The translations under genes were made by a program, and so were the position numbers. Below, one piece after another: positions 8,044-17,169 of a stretch of 64,000 bases of DNA. Every line of letters starts with the position of its first letter. Position 1 is the stretch's first letter. A model generated the notes under the pieces. It saw only the letters and a program-made list of their open reading frames with translations, was not told the DNA's origin and did no database searches. This DNA comes from a bacterium 210820-DFI.6.37 (lineage in GTDB: Bacteria > Bacillota > Clostridia > Peptostreptococcales > Anaerovoracaceae), in assembly GCA_020558355.1 (NCBI GenBank), contig JAJCKG010000002.1:62001-126000 (forward strand), given 5' to 3'.

Positions 8044-8979
8044 TTATAGCCTGGCGCCCTGCCAGGTTTTTTTGTCCCGAAGAGACTTGTGGATGCTGTT
8101 GAGGATGGTCCTCTTTTTGTAGCTCCATTCCGGAGCGATAAGGGTTGGGCGGGGCGCGTCGCCGGACATGCGGTGAATGGTGATGTCAGGCGGGATGATT
8201 TCCAGAGCGTCTACCACCAGGTCCACATATTCTTCGATGGAAGCAAAAGGCACATAGTTCGGATATAGAGTCGCCATCTGAGAGCCTTTTACCAGATTCA
8301 GCATGTGAAGCTTGATTCCAAAAATATGCCGGGTCAGAGAAGCGGCGCGGTCTGATTCCTGAGGAAGGTCCCGGCATACATAGCGAACGGATTCCAGCAT
8401 TTGCTTTCTGGATTCGCCGGGAAGCCCGAAGATTAAATGAGTAACGACCCGAATCCCCCGGGAATGAAGGTCGGAAACCGCTTTATCATACACAGACAGA
8501 GAGTAGCAGCGGTTAATGAGAACGGCGGTGTCCTCATGGATGGTCTGAAGGCCCAGCTCCACCCATAAAAAAGTCCGCTGATTAAATTCCTGCAGCAGAT
8601 CCAGGATTTCTTCTGAAAGACAGTCTGGTCTGGTGGCAATGGCAAGTCCGATGACGCCTGGATGCGCAAGGCTCTCTGAATACTGGCGGCGAAGCCGCTC
8701 TACCGGGGCATAGGTGTTGGTATGGCTCTGAAAGTAAGCGATATAGCTGGCTTTTGGCCATTTGTCTGAAAGAAGCCGTATCTGAGAGGGAATATCGCTG
8801 GCCAGATCGCCGGAGCCCGCGGCGGAGCAAAAAATGCATCCGCCGGTCCCTTTGCTGCCGTCCCGGTTGGGGCAGGTGAATCCGCCGTCAATAGAAAGCT
8901 TTACCACCTTGCCGCCTGTTTTTTCCTTTAAATAGCTTCCGATGGAATTGATCGGATGTTCTGTCGATAGTTCTCGCAT
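8044..8979 (-). CDS. TIGR01212/YtqA-family radical SAM protein
   Basis: A 311-residue radical SAM enzyme of the YhcC/YtqA (TIGR01212) type. The iron-sulfur cluster cysteines are in GGFTCPNRDGSKGTGGCIFC near residues 33-52, with the long spacing typical of this family rather than CX3CX2C. VELGLQT and THLIFGLPGE are further family motifs, and the C-terminus is RTILNSIHKSL. The substrate is not known. It is the only reverse-strand gene in the housekeeping block and is divergent from queH. Confidence 0.9.
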   Translation of the reverse strand: MRELSTEHPINSIGSYLKEKTGGKVVKLSIDGGFTCPNRDGSKGTGGCIFCSAAGSGDLASDIPSQIRLLSDKWPKASYIAYFQSHTNTYAPVERLRRQYSESLAHPGVIGLAIATRPDCLSEEILDLLQEFNQRTFLWVELGLQTIHEDTAVLINRCYSLSVYDKAVSDLHSRGIRVVTHLIFGLPGESRKQMLESVRYVCRDLPQESDRAASLTRHIFGIKLHMLNLVKGSQMATLYPNYVPFASIEEYVDLVVDALEIIPPDITIHRMSGDAPRPTLIAPEWSYKKRTILNSIHKSLRDKKTWQGARL

Positions 8980-9033
8980 AGCTTTGATTTTATCCTTCCA
9001 TATATGAAATAGTGCCGCGGTTTTCGCTGCCGG

Positions 9034-9055
9034 ATCCGGCTGGCGCGGATTTTTT
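9034..9055 (+). terminator. Possible intrinsic terminator in the intergenic region
   Basis: ATCCG, a 7-nt loop, CGGAT and TTTTT, within the 12-bp palindrome region 9029-9040. A second GC-rich hairpin with a run of eight T follows at about 9056-9082. No forward gene ends directly before it, so it may stop transcripts reading antisense to the radical SAM gene. Confidence 0.4.
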
Positions 9056-9164
9056 GGCGGGTCAGCGCCGCTGTTTTTTTTGAGCTGTGAATATTTGCAC
9101 GAACGTATTTATATGATATAATAAATTGTTAAAAATGCAAATAAAATCTTAAAGGATGATTTTT

Positions 9165-9857
9165 ATGACTGAGGAAAAAAGAACCCGGCCGGCCCGGCAG
9201 GAAGGCGGGATGGAAAACCGGGAGAAGAACGGATTTGTGCAAATGAAGGGCTTCTCCGACCGGACGGAAAAACCGGCGCTGCTGCTTCACAGCTGCTGCG
9301 GTCCCTGCAGTACGGCTGTAATTGAGCGGCTTGCCGGTGACTATCAGATCACCATATTTTTTTATAACCCCTGCATTACGGATCAGGAAGAATATCAGAA
9401 GCGAAAAGACGCGCAGCTGGAGTTTGTAAAAAAATATAACGAGAGCCTGCCGCCGAAAGAGCGTATCTGTGTAAAGGAAGGCCCTTATGACACAAAAAAC
9501 TTTTACAGAGCGGCCGCGGGGCTGGAGCAGGAACCGGAGGGAGGAAAGCGATGCCTGGCCTGCTTTTGGCAGCGTCTGGAAAAGACGGCTGAGACCTGCA
9601 AGCTGGCGGGATATGACTATTTCGGCACTACACTGACTGTAAGTCCCCATAAAAATTATGAGCTGATCAGCAGTATCGGCAGAAAGCTGGCGGTGAAATA
9701 CAGTCTCAGCTTCCTGGATCAGGACTTTAAGAAAAAAGACGGTTTTAAGCGCAGTATCCAGCTGTCCAGGCAGTACGGCCTGTACCGGCAGAATTACTGC
9801 GGATGTGAATATTCAAAACGGCAGAGGGAAAACCAGAAACAGGAAAAGCAGAAATAA
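9165..9857 (+). CDS. queH: Epoxyqueuosine reductase QueH
   Basis: QueH carries out the last step of queuosine biosynthesis, reducing epoxyqueuosine in tRNA; it is the non-orthologous replacement of QueG. The 230-residue protein has the cysteine motif HSCCGPCS (C44, C45, C48), FFYNPCI, EEYQKRK, a CLACFWQRL motif and a late CGCEYSKR. About 35 residues precede the first motif, longer than in many relatives. The ATG at 9165 was chosen because AAAGG lies 9 bp upstream; an ATG at 9156 has no room for a ribosome-binding site. A TATAAT-like -10 lies at 9117-9122. Confidence 0.9.
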   Translation: MTEEKRTRPARQEGGMENREKNGFVQMKGFSDRTEKPALLLHSCCGPCSTAVIERLAGDYQITIFFYNPCITDQEEYQKRKDAQLEFVKKYNESLPPKERICVKEGPYDTKNFYRAAAGLEQEPEGGKRCLACFWQRLEKTAETCKLAGYDYFGTTLTVSPHKNYELISSIGRKLAVKYSLSFLDQDFKKKDGFKRSIQLSRQYGLYRQNYCGCEYSKRQRENQKQEKQK

Positions 9858-9869
9858 AGGAGAAAGAAA

Positions 9870-10880
9870 ATGGCAAAGGTAACCATACCGGAAAACTACA
9901 CACCTGTGATCGATTTTATGGAAAGCCAGAGAGCGATCAAAAAAATAAAAGATTTTTTTCAGCAGGAGCTGGCTTATGGGCTGAGTCTGCGGAGAGTTTC
10001 CGCGCCGCTGTTCGTAGCGCCGGAAACGGGGCTTAACGATAATCTCAACGGTGTGGAACGGACCGTAAGCTTTACAGTAAAGGACATGGATGAAAAGCCG
10101 GTGGAGATTGTTCAGTCCCTGGCCAAGTGGAAACGAATGGCTCTTGGAAAATACGGCATTGAGCCGGGACACGGCATTTATACTGATATGAACGCCATCC
10201 GCAGAGACGAAGAGCTTGACAACCTGCATTCCATCTATGTGGACCAGTGGGACTGGGAAAAGGTCATTACAAAGGAACAGCGAAGCGAAGCGTATCTGAA
10301 GGAAGTTGTAACAACGCTTTATAACGCGCTGAAAAACCTGGGAGACTATGTGAACCGGCTGTACAAAGATCTGAGAACGGAGCTTCCTAATGAGATCTTC
10401 TTCATCACCACGCAGGAGCTGGAGGATATGTACCCGGATAAAACCCCAAAGGAACGGGAGGACGCTATTACAGAAGAAAAACGCGCCGTATTTATCATGA
10501 AGATCGGCGGGCAGCTGAAATCCGGACAGAAGCATGACGGAAGAGCGCCGGACTATGATGACTGGGAGCTGAACGGGGATATTATTCTGTGGAATGAGAT
10601 CCTGGGTCAGGCGTTTGAAATTTCCTCCATGGGTATCCGCGTGGATGAGACGGCTATGGAGCGGCAGCTTAAAGAAGCGGGAGCGGAAGAGCGGCGCGGC
10701 ATGGATTTCCATCAGATGATTTTAAAGAAAGAGCTCCCATATACCGTTGGCGGCGGTATCGGACAGAGCCGGCTTTGCATGTACTTCCTGCGGAAAGCGC
10801 ATATCGGCGAAGTGCAGGTTTCCATCTGGCCGGAAGATATGATTGCGGAATGCAGTGATAACAACATATTCCTGCTGTAA
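9870..10880 (+). CDS. asnA: Aspartate--ammonia ligase (asparagine synthetase A)
   Basis: Makes asparagine from aspartate, ammonia and ATP. The 336-residue protein is typical of AsnA, a class II tRNA-synthetase-like enzyme. Family features are the N-terminal FMESQRAIKKIKDFFQQEL, the segment VERTVSF, the YVDQWDWEKV motif and the C-terminal GGGIGQSRLCMYFL. It follows queH by 12 bp with Shine-Dalgarno AAAGGAGA and precedes priA by 9 bp, so the three are probably co-transcribed. Confidence 0.96.
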   Translation: MAKVTIPENYTPVIDFMESQRAIKKIKDFFQQELAYGLSLRRVSAPLFVAPETGLNDNLNGVERTVSFTVKDMDEKPVEIVQSLAKWKRMALGKYGIEPGHGIYTDMNAIRRDEELDNLHSIYVDQWDWEKVITKEQRSEAYLKEVVTTLYNALKNLGDYVNRLYKDLRTELPNEIFFITTQELEDMYPDKTPKEREDAITEEKRAVFIMKIGGQLKSGQKHDGRAPDYDDWELNGDIILWNEILGQAFEISSMGIRVDETAMERQLKEAGAEERRGMDFHQMILKKELPYTVGGGIGQSRLCMYFLRKAHIGEVQVSIWPEDMIAECSDNNIFLL

Positions 10881-10889
10881 GGGGAGCGG

Positions 10890-12902
10890 ATGAAATACAT
10901 AGACGTAGCCATAGACAATAAAAGTGAACATACAGACACCCTTTACACATACGGGTGCGGGGACGACCGGGTTCAGATCGGGCAGAAAGTCTATGTGCCC
11001 TTCGGCCTGGGGAATAAGGTGCGGGACGCTTACGTGTTCCGCATTTCCGATAAGCCAAAGAGCGAGTATAAAAATCTGAAATACGCGGAAGCTCTGGACG
11101 AGGAAGTCTGTCTGAGCAGAGAGATCATCAACACCTGCTGCTGGATGAAGCGCAGGTATCTGTGTAAATATATTGACGCGGTCAAATGCTTTACTCCGGC
11201 AGGAAGCCGGTCCAAGCGGGGAAAAGAGCGCAACCCTTATAAAGGGGCCGAAGGGGAAGATTCGGGGGTTCCGGAGCTTACCCGGCAGCAGAAAGCGGCG
11301 CTTCAGCCCATCAGCGAGGCCATCGGAAGAAGACTGCATCAGCGATTCCTGCTTTATGGAGTGACTGGCAGCGGAAAAACGGAAGTCTATATGCGGGCAG
11401 CTCAAAAATGTCTGGATGAAGGACGGCAGGTCATTATGCTGGTGCCGGAAATCTCCCTTACAACGCAGATTATCCAGCGTTTTATCGGGCGATTCGGAGC
11501 GGAAACCATCGCTGTGCTTCACAGCCGGCTTTCGCCGGGGGAGCGGCATGATGAGTGGACGCGGATCAGGACAGGGCAGGTGAGCATTGTGATCGGCGCG
11601 AGATCAGCCGTATTTGCTCCTCTTGCGGATATAGGAATGATTATCCTGGACGAAGAGCACGAGGCAACCTACAAGTCGGATATGACGCCCAAATACGACG
11701 CGGTGGAGGTCGCCCTGAAACGGCTCCAGGAGCACAGAGGGATACTGCTGTGCGGAAGCGCTACGCCGGGGGTTTCCACCTATTACCGGTCTCAGATGGG
11801 GATCTATAAACGGCTGGAACTGACCGAGCGGTATAATCAGGTGGCTCTGCCTCAGGTGGAGGTCATCGATATGCGAGACGAGCTGAAGGCGGGCAATAAA
11901 ACCATCATCAGCCGGGCGCTCCACCGTGAAATGGAAAGCGCGCTGGAAAAAAAGCGGCAGATTATACTTTTCCTGAATCGGAGGGGCTATTCCACCTTTA
12001 TTTCCTGCAGAGAGTGCGGACTGGTTCTTAAATGTCCCAGCTGTGGCATTTCTCTCACCTATCACAAGGAGGACGGCAGGGCAGTCTGCCATTACTGCGG
12101 GCATGAAGAAGAGCCGCCCGCGCTGTGTCCTTCCTGCGGAAGCAAATATATCCGCTATTTTGGAACAGGAACGGAGAAGGTGGAGGAGCAGGTAAACGCG
12201 CTTTTTCCGGAAGCCGTTATCCAGCGGCTGGATCTGGATTCTACCCGGCGCAAGGGCAGCATTGAAGCCATCCTGAAGCGATTTAAGAAAGGCAGGATCG
12301 ATATTCTGGTGGGAACCCAGCTGGTGGCCAAGGGACTTGATTTCCGCAACGTAGGCCTGGTAGGGATCATCTCGGCGGATGTAACGTTGAATATCCCGGA
12401 TTTTCGTTCGCCGGAGCGGACCTTTCAGCTGATTACCCAGGCCGCGGGCCGGGCGGGAAGAGGCGAAGAAACAGGCAGGGTGATTATCCAGTCCTATACG
12501 CCAGACAACTACGCGGTGCGTTTTGCCGCGCAGCAGGATTACAAGGGCTTCTTTGACGCGGAGATTCAATTGCGAAGCTATATGGGCTATCCGCCTTTCA
12601 GCGATCTGATCCAGCTGGTGTTTTCCTCAAAAGAGGAAGAAAAGGCTAAGGCCGCGGCGGAGCTCTGGTATGAGAAGTACGCGGACGCGCTGGGTCAGGG
12701 GGAGCGGGAGCGGATTTTCCGGCCTCAGCCGGCGCCTATGAATAAAATCAAAGATACATACCGTTACTGTATGCTGATTAAGTGCCCTCAGGGCAAACGA
12801 AAAACTTATACGGAGGCGCTGCGGCAGATCAAGGATACGGAGAAAATAAAAAAGAAAGAATATGCTGTTACCGTGGATATTAATCCTTACAGCTTTGTAT
12901 AA
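10890..12902 (+). CDS. priA: Primosomal helicase PriA, shortened N-terminal half
   Basis: PriA restarts collapsed replication forks. The 670-residue protein has the 3'-DNA-binding domain (about 1-100), Walker A GVTGSGKT at 157-164, Walker B DEEH (ILDEEHEATYK), and a zinc-binding insert with CRECG, CPSCG, CHYCG and CPSCG, followed by TGTEKVEEQ and GTQLVAKGLDF. In E. coli Walker A lies near residue 225, so about 65 residues are missing, corresponding to the winged-helix domain. The 3' end abuts def. Confidence 0.95.
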   Translation: MKYIDVAIDNKSEHTDTLYTYGCGDDRVQIGQKVYVPFGLGNKVRDAYVFRISDKPKSEYKNLKYAEALDEEVCLSREIINTCCWMKRRYLCKYIDAVKCFTPAGSRSKRGKERNPYKGAEGEDSGVPELTRQQKAALQPISEAIGRRLHQRFLLYGVTGSGKTEVYMRAAQKCLDEGRQVIMLVPEISLTTQIIQRFIGRFGAETIAVLHSRLSPGERHDEWTRIRTGQVSIVIGARSAVFAPLADIGMIILDEEHEATYKSDMTPKYDAVEVALKRLQEHRGILLCGSATPGVSTYYRSQMGIYKRLELTERYNQVALPQVEVIDMRDELKAGNKTIISRALHREMESALEKKRQIILFLNRRGYSTFISCRECGLVLKCPSCGISLTYHKEDGRAVCHYCGHEEEPPALCPSCGSKYIRYFGTGTEKVEEQVNALFPEAVIQRLDLDSTRRKGSIEAILKRFKKGRIDILVGTQLVAKGLDFRNVGLVGIISADVTLNIPDFRSPERTFQLITQAAGRAGRGEETGRVIIQSYTPDNYAVRFAAQQDYKGFFDAEIQLRSYMGYPPFSDLIQLVFSSKEEEKAKAAAELWYEKYADALGQGERERIFRPQPAPMNKIKDTYRYCMLIKCPQGKRKTYTEALRQIKDTEKIKKKEYAVTVDINPYSFV

Positions 12903-12913
12903 TGGAGGAAAAA

Positions 12914-13387
12914 ATGGCATTAAGAAATATTGTACTTGAAGGTGACCCGATTTTGAGAAAGCGCTGCAGAGCAGTGGACCAGGTGGATGATCGCATCCGT
13001 ATGATTCTGGACGATATGGTAGAAACTATGCGGGAAGCGGGCGGTGTAGGACTTGCGGCTCCGCAGGTAGGCATGATGCGCCGCATGTTTGTGGCTGAGC
13101 CGGAGGAAGGCCGGGTGTATTGCTTTGTGAACCCTGAGATCATTGAAATGGAAGGATCCCAGCTGGGAGATGAAGGCTGCCTTTCCGTTCCCGGCTATCA
13201 GGGAAAGGTAGAACGGCCGGAGCGGATTCGGATCAAAGGTCTGGATAGAGAAGGAAAGGAACAGGAGTACGAATTCAGGGATTGGGACGCGCGGGTCATG
13301 TGTCATGAATTCGATCACCTGGAAGGAATCCTATACACCGATAAAGCGGGGCAGGTGTACGAAGTTACTGCCGAAGGAGACGAATAA
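12914..13387 (+). CDS. def: Peptide deformylase
   Basis: Removes the formyl group from nascent protein N-termini. The 157-residue protein carries the three signature motifs GVGLAAPQVG, EGCLSVPG and CHEFDHLEG, which supply the metal ligands Cys and two His. The ATG at 12914 follows TGGAGG by 5 bp; an upstream in-frame ATG at 12902 overlaps the priA stop and lacks a ribosome-binding site. fmt starts immediately after the stop codon. Confidence 0.97.
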   Translation: MALRNIVLEGDPILRKRCRAVDQVDDRIRMILDDMVETMREAGGVGLAAPQVGMMRRMFVAEPEEGRVYCFVNPEIIEMEGSQLGDEGCLSVPGYQGKVERPERIRIKGLDREGKEQEYEFRDWDARVMCHEFDHLEGILYTDKAGQVYEVTAEGDE

Positions 13388-14317
13388 ATGAAACTTGTTT
13401 ATATGGGGACACCGGATTTCGCGGTTCCCGCGTTGGAAACCCTGGCGCGGGAGGGATATCAGATCGGTTATGTGGTTACTCAGCCGGACGCTGTCCGGGA
13501 CCGGGGGAAAAAGATAAAAATGACGCCGGTAAAGGAAAAAGCTCTGGAACTGGGATTGAAAGTGCTGCAGCCGGAAAAAATAAAGAAAGACGCTGACTTT
13601 TTCCAAGCGCTGAAAGCCTATGAGCCGGATCTGATTGCCGTAGCCGCGTATGGGCAGATTCTTCCAAAGGAGATCCTGGAGCTTCCAAGGCTGGGCTGTG
13701 TCAATATCCATGGTTCTTTGCTTCCGCGGCACCGAGGAGCGGCGCCCATCCAGAGAGCCATTCTGGAGGGAGACCAGGAAACGGGAATCACCATCATGTT
13801 TATGGAAGAAGGGCTTGATACAGGAGCCATGCTGGCCAAACGGAGCACGCCCATTGAAAAGAAAAACGGAGCGGAGCTTCACGATGAACTGGCTCGGATG
13901 GGAGCGGAGCTTTTAGCTGAGACTATTCCAAAGCTTGAGGCGGGCCAGATCCGGCCGCGGCCTCAAAATGACGCGGAATCCACTTACGCGCCGATGCTTT
14001 CCAAAAAAGACGGAGAGATCGATTTTACCTGGGAGCCAAAGCGGATCGAGCGGCTGATTCGGGCGTTTGACCCGTGGCCGGGAGCGTTTACCTCCTATAA
14101 GGGAAAGATGCTTAAGATCTGGGAAGCGGAGGTTCTTGCCGGGGCGAATACAGCGGCGCCGGGAACGATTACAGGCGTATCTGACGCGGGGATCGAAATT
14201 TCCGCGGGAGGAGGAACCCTTCTTGCCACTGTAATTCAGATTCCTGGGAAAAAACGGGTAGCCGCGGCAGATTATTTAAAGGGCAACAGCATTGAAACAG
14301 GCAGCGTTTTAGGATAG
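13388..14317 (+). CDS. fmt: Methionyl-tRNA formyltransferase
   Basis: Formylates initiator Met-tRNA using 10-formyl-THF. The 309-residue protein has the N-terminal formyltransferase domain with FAVPALETL, the VTQPD segment and the catalytic NIHGSLLPRHRGAAPIQRAI, plus a C-terminal OB-like domain (about 205-309). It directly follows def, the usual arrangement because the two enzymes act at opposite ends of the formyl cycle. Confidence 0.97.
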   Translation: MKLVYMGTPDFAVPALETLAREGYQIGYVVTQPDAVRDRGKKIKMTPVKEKALELGLKVLQPEKIKKDADFFQALKAYEPDLIAVAAYGQILPKEILELPRLGCVNIHGSLLPRHRGAAPIQRAILEGDQETGITIMFMEEGLDTGAMLAKRSTPIEKKNGAELHDELARMGAELLAETIPKLEAGQIRPRPQNDAESTYAPMLSKKDGEIDFTWEPKRIERLIRAFDPWPGAFTSYKGKMLKIWEAEVLAGANTAAPGTITGVSDAGIEISAGGGTLLATVIQIPGKKRVAAADYLKGNSIETGSVLG

Positions 14318-14349
14318 AATAAGAAAAAGTTACAGAGGAGGAAAAAACA

Positions 14350-15057
14350 ATGCCTTTTTTTGGAATGTATGACCCTACAATTATCCTTTTGATCCCGGCG
14401 ATTCTTTTTACGCTGTACGCGCAGGGAAAGGTAAACCGGGCTTATAAAAAATACGCGCGGGTACAGAACCGGACCCATATGACGGGAATGCAGGCCGCGA
14501 GACGGGTGCTGGACGCAAATGGGCTGCGGGATGTAAGGATCGAAATGATTCCGGGCAATCTTACGGATCATTATGATCCAAGAAGCCGGGTCATGCGGCT
14601 TTCGCAGCAGGTGTACAGCGGAGCTACCATCGCGTCGGTCAGCATCGCCGCCCACGAATCGGGACATGCCATTCAGCATGGAACTGGCTATGGGTTTCTG
14701 CGCTTTCGGAACGCGATTGTGCCGGTCGTCAATTTGGTATCAAATCTTTCCTGGCCTCTTCTGGTCATCGGGATTATTATTTCCGGGACAGGAAGAGTCG
14801 CGACGGGAAATCTGATTTTCGATATAGGAGTACTTTTCTTTGCGGGGGTTGTAGTCTTTCATCTGGTCACGCTGCCAGTGGAGCTGAATGCCAGCAGCAG
14901 AGCCATCGCTCAGCTGCAGACACTGGGCATCGTAGGCAACGATGAGATCTCCGGCGCGAGAAAGGTTCTTTCAGCAGCGGCCATGACCTATGTGGCAGCG
15001 CTTGCAACAGCCGTTTTGAACTTAGTTAGGTTATTATTAATTAGGGAGCGTGATTGA
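14350..15057 (+). CDS. Membrane zinc metallopeptidase, YugP family
   Basis: A 235-residue integral membrane protein of the YugP/Zn_peptidase_2 family. An N-terminal membrane segment (about 8-24) is followed by a zinc-protease motif AAHESGHAIQH and then three hydrophobic segments (about 118-140, 148-178 and 208-230). The substrate is unknown. This family is often found between fmt and rsmB in Bacillota, as here. The Shine-Dalgarno AGAGGAGG is strong. Confidence 0.85.
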   Translation: MPFFGMYDPTIILLIPAILFTLYAQGKVNRAYKKYARVQNRTHMTGMQAARRVLDANGLRDVRIEMIPGNLTDHYDPRSRVMRLSQQVYSGATIASVSIAAHESGHAIQHGTGYGFLRFRNAIVPVVNLVSNLSWPLLVIGIIISGTGRVATGNLIFDIGVLFFAGVVVFHLVTLPVELNASSRAIAQLQTLGIVGNDEISGARKVLSAAAMTYVAALATAVLNLVRLLLIRERD

Positions 15058-15058
15058 T

Positions 15059-16351
15059 ATGGACGCAAACAGAAAGACCGCTTATTTAACACTGATGGAT
15101 GTAGAATCGAAAAAATCTTATTCCAATATTGCCCTGAACCACCAGATCATCTGCAACAAGCCGGGATCACAGGCGTTTGTAAGGGAGCTGGTATACGGCG
15201 TGCTGGAAAATAAGATGCTGCTGGACTATTATATTGACCAGCTGGTCAGCTCCGGAGCGGCTTCTCTGCGGGCCAGCGACCGTACTGTGCTGCGGATGGG
15301 CATCTACCAGCTGGCGCGCATGGATTCAGTGCCGGAATACGCGGCGGTAAATGAAAGTGTAATCCTCGCGAAGAAATACTGCCGGGGAAGAGATGGCTTT
15401 ATAAACGGAGTTCTGCGGAATTACCTGAACCGCCGGTTTACTATAAAGCTTCCGGACCGGGCAGAGGATGAAGTGGCGTATCTGTCTGTGAAGTATTCTT
15501 ACGCCCCATGGATTGTTGAGATGTGGATGGAGCAGTATAAGGTGGAGTTTGTGGAGGAAATGCTGAAGGCGGGAAACGCTACGCCTCCCCATACGATCCG
15601 TCTCAACTGGCTCAAGATCATGAAGAAGGATCTGATGGAAAAGCTGGAATCCAAGGGCTATGAAGTGAAGGAAGGAACGCTGTGTCAGAATGCGCTTCAT
15701 GTAAAGGGCAGTGAGCTTTTGGGAACTGAGCTTTACAAACACGGTCTTTTCTCCGTCCAGGATGAAAGCTCCATGCTGGTGGCGGAAAAGCTGAATCCAA
15801 AGCACGGAGATGTGGTGATGGATGTCTGCGCCGCGCCGGGAGGAAAGACGCTGGCTATCGCGGAACGGATGAACAATACGGGAACCATCATCGCTTCCGA
15901 TATCTACAGGAGAAAGCTGGATATTATCGATAAAGAAGCGGAACGGCTGGGAATCACCAATGTGCGGACCCGGTCATGGGACGCCACGAGAGTGGATTCT
16001 TCCATGGTGGAAAAAGCGGACCGGGTGCTGGTGGACGCGCCGTGCTCCGGTCTGGGGGTCGTTCGAAGAAAACCGGAGATCAAATACAAGGAAAAGAGCC
16101 AGGAAATGGAGCTGCTGCCAAGAAAACAGCTGGCTATCCTTTCGGCTTCGTCCCAATATGTAAAGCCGGGCGGAATGCTTGTTTACAGTACATGCACCAT
16201 CAGCCCGTACGAAAACCAGCGGGTGGTTTCTGATTTCCTGAAGAAAAATCCAAGCTTTAAGAAAGAAGAAATGATTCAGCTGCTGCCCCATGTAAACGAT
16301 ACAGATGGATTTTTCATCTGTATTATGAAGAGGGACAGGGGTCTGGTATAA
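15059..16351 (+). CDS. rsmB: 16S rRNA m5C967 methyltransferase RsmB
   Basis: Methylates cytosine 967 of 16S rRNA using S-adenosylmethionine. The 430-residue protein has an N-terminal NusB-like RNA-binding domain (about 1-140) and a Rossmann methyltransferase domain with CAAPGGKT, the catalytic DAPCSGLGVVRRKPEIKY and STCTISPYENQ. The ATG at 15059 is 10 bp after AGGGAG and starts 1 bp after the preceding stop; a GTG at 15050 is too close to that site. Confidence 0.95.
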   Translation: MDANRKTAYLTLMDVESKKSYSNIALNHQIICNKPGSQAFVRELVYGVLENKMLLDYYIDQLVSSGAASLRASDRTVLRMGIYQLARMDSVPEYAAVNESVILAKKYCRGRDGFINGVLRNYLNRRFTIKLPDRAEDEVAYLSVKYSYAPWIVEMWMEQYKVEFVEEMLKAGNATPPHTIRLNWLKIMKKDLMEKLESKGYEVKEGTLCQNALHVKGSELLGTELYKHGLFSVQDESSMLVAEKLNPKHGDVVMDVCAAPGGKTLAIAERMNNTGTIIASDIYRRKLDIIDKEAERLGITNVRTRSWDATRVDSSMVEKADRVLVDAPCSGLGVVRRKPEIKYKEKSQEMELLPRKQLAILSASSQYVKPGGMLVYSTCTISPYENQRVVSDFLKKNPSFKKEEMIQLLPHVNDTDGFFICIMKRDRGLV

Positions 16352-16428
16352 AATGCTGAGCGGGCCGCTAAGAGAGACTCACAGCGGACTTGCGGCGCGG
16401 AAAGTAAAAGAGTAAGCGGAGATAGAAT

Positions 16429-17157
16429 ATGGCGCAAATTGGATTTAAAAGCAACGCCGGAATGATTCGAGATAATAATGAGGACGCCTGCTTTGTCATC
16501 CCAAGTCACAATGTATATGTGGTGGCGGATGGCGTAGGGGGCAATAACGCGGGTGAGATCGCCAGCAGGACTGCGGTACGGGGAGTCGCGGAATATGTGA
16601 CATCCGCGTCCCCGGAAGAGTGCGGCAGCCCGGAAGAAATCAGGGAATACTTTATCCGGTGTCTGTCTCAGGTAAATGATGAAATTTATCAGATGGGACA
16701 GAAACATAAAGAGAATAAAGGGATGGCTACAACTGTGGTCATAGCTTATATTAAAGAGGACACAGCCTATGTGGTCAATGTGGGAGACAGCAGAGCCTAC
16801 CTGTTTCGGGAGGGCAGCCTTTCACAAATCACAGTGGATCATACTTATGTGAACGAACTGCTGAAAAACGGGGTGATTACAGAAGAAGAGGCGGAGCATC
16901 ACGCTCAGAAAAATGTAATTACCCGGGCAGCGGGGGCCGAGCCTTTTATAAAGGCGGATTTTTTTCAGACAAAACTGGAAAAGGATGATATACTTATGCT
17001 TTGTTCGGACGGACTTTACGGTGAAGTGGATGAACAAAAGCTGACCGAGATACTGGACAAGAAAAACACCATGTCAGGGACCTGTACGCGCCTTGTGGAA
17101 GAAGCGCTGCGCTGCGGGGGCAGAGACAATATCACCGTAATTTGTTTGAAGATATAA
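16429..17157 (+). CDS. prpC: PP2C-type protein phosphatase (Stp/PrpC)
   Basis: A cytoplasmic metal-dependent Ser/Thr phosphatase that reverses phosphorylation by the neighbouring PASTA kinase. The 242-residue protein has the PPM motifs RDNNEDA, VVADGVGGNNAGE, NVGDSRAYLF, TVDHTYV and the late GGRDNITVICL, whose acidic residues bind the metals. It precedes the kinase by 12 bp, the standard phosphatase-kinase pair of Bacillota. Confidence 0.95.
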   Translation: MAQIGFKSNAGMIRDNNEDACFVIPSHNVYVVADGVGGNNAGEIASRTAVRGVAEYVTSASPEECGSPEEIREYFIRCLSQVNDEIYQMGQKHKENKGMATTVVIAYIKEDTAYVVNVGDSRAYLFREGSLSQITVDHTYVNELLKNGVITEEEAEHHAQKNVITRAAGAEPFIKADFFQTKLEKDDILMLCSDGLYGEVDEQKLTEILDKKNTMSGTCTRLVEEALRCGGRDNITVICLKI

Positions 17158-17169
17158 GGGAGGACCAGA

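Noticed and set aside
11604..12569. A 321-codon reverse frame opposite priA, and similar ones at 9813-10712 and 10722-11549
   Set aside because: Shadows of priA and asnA caused by codon composition; no recognisable domains.
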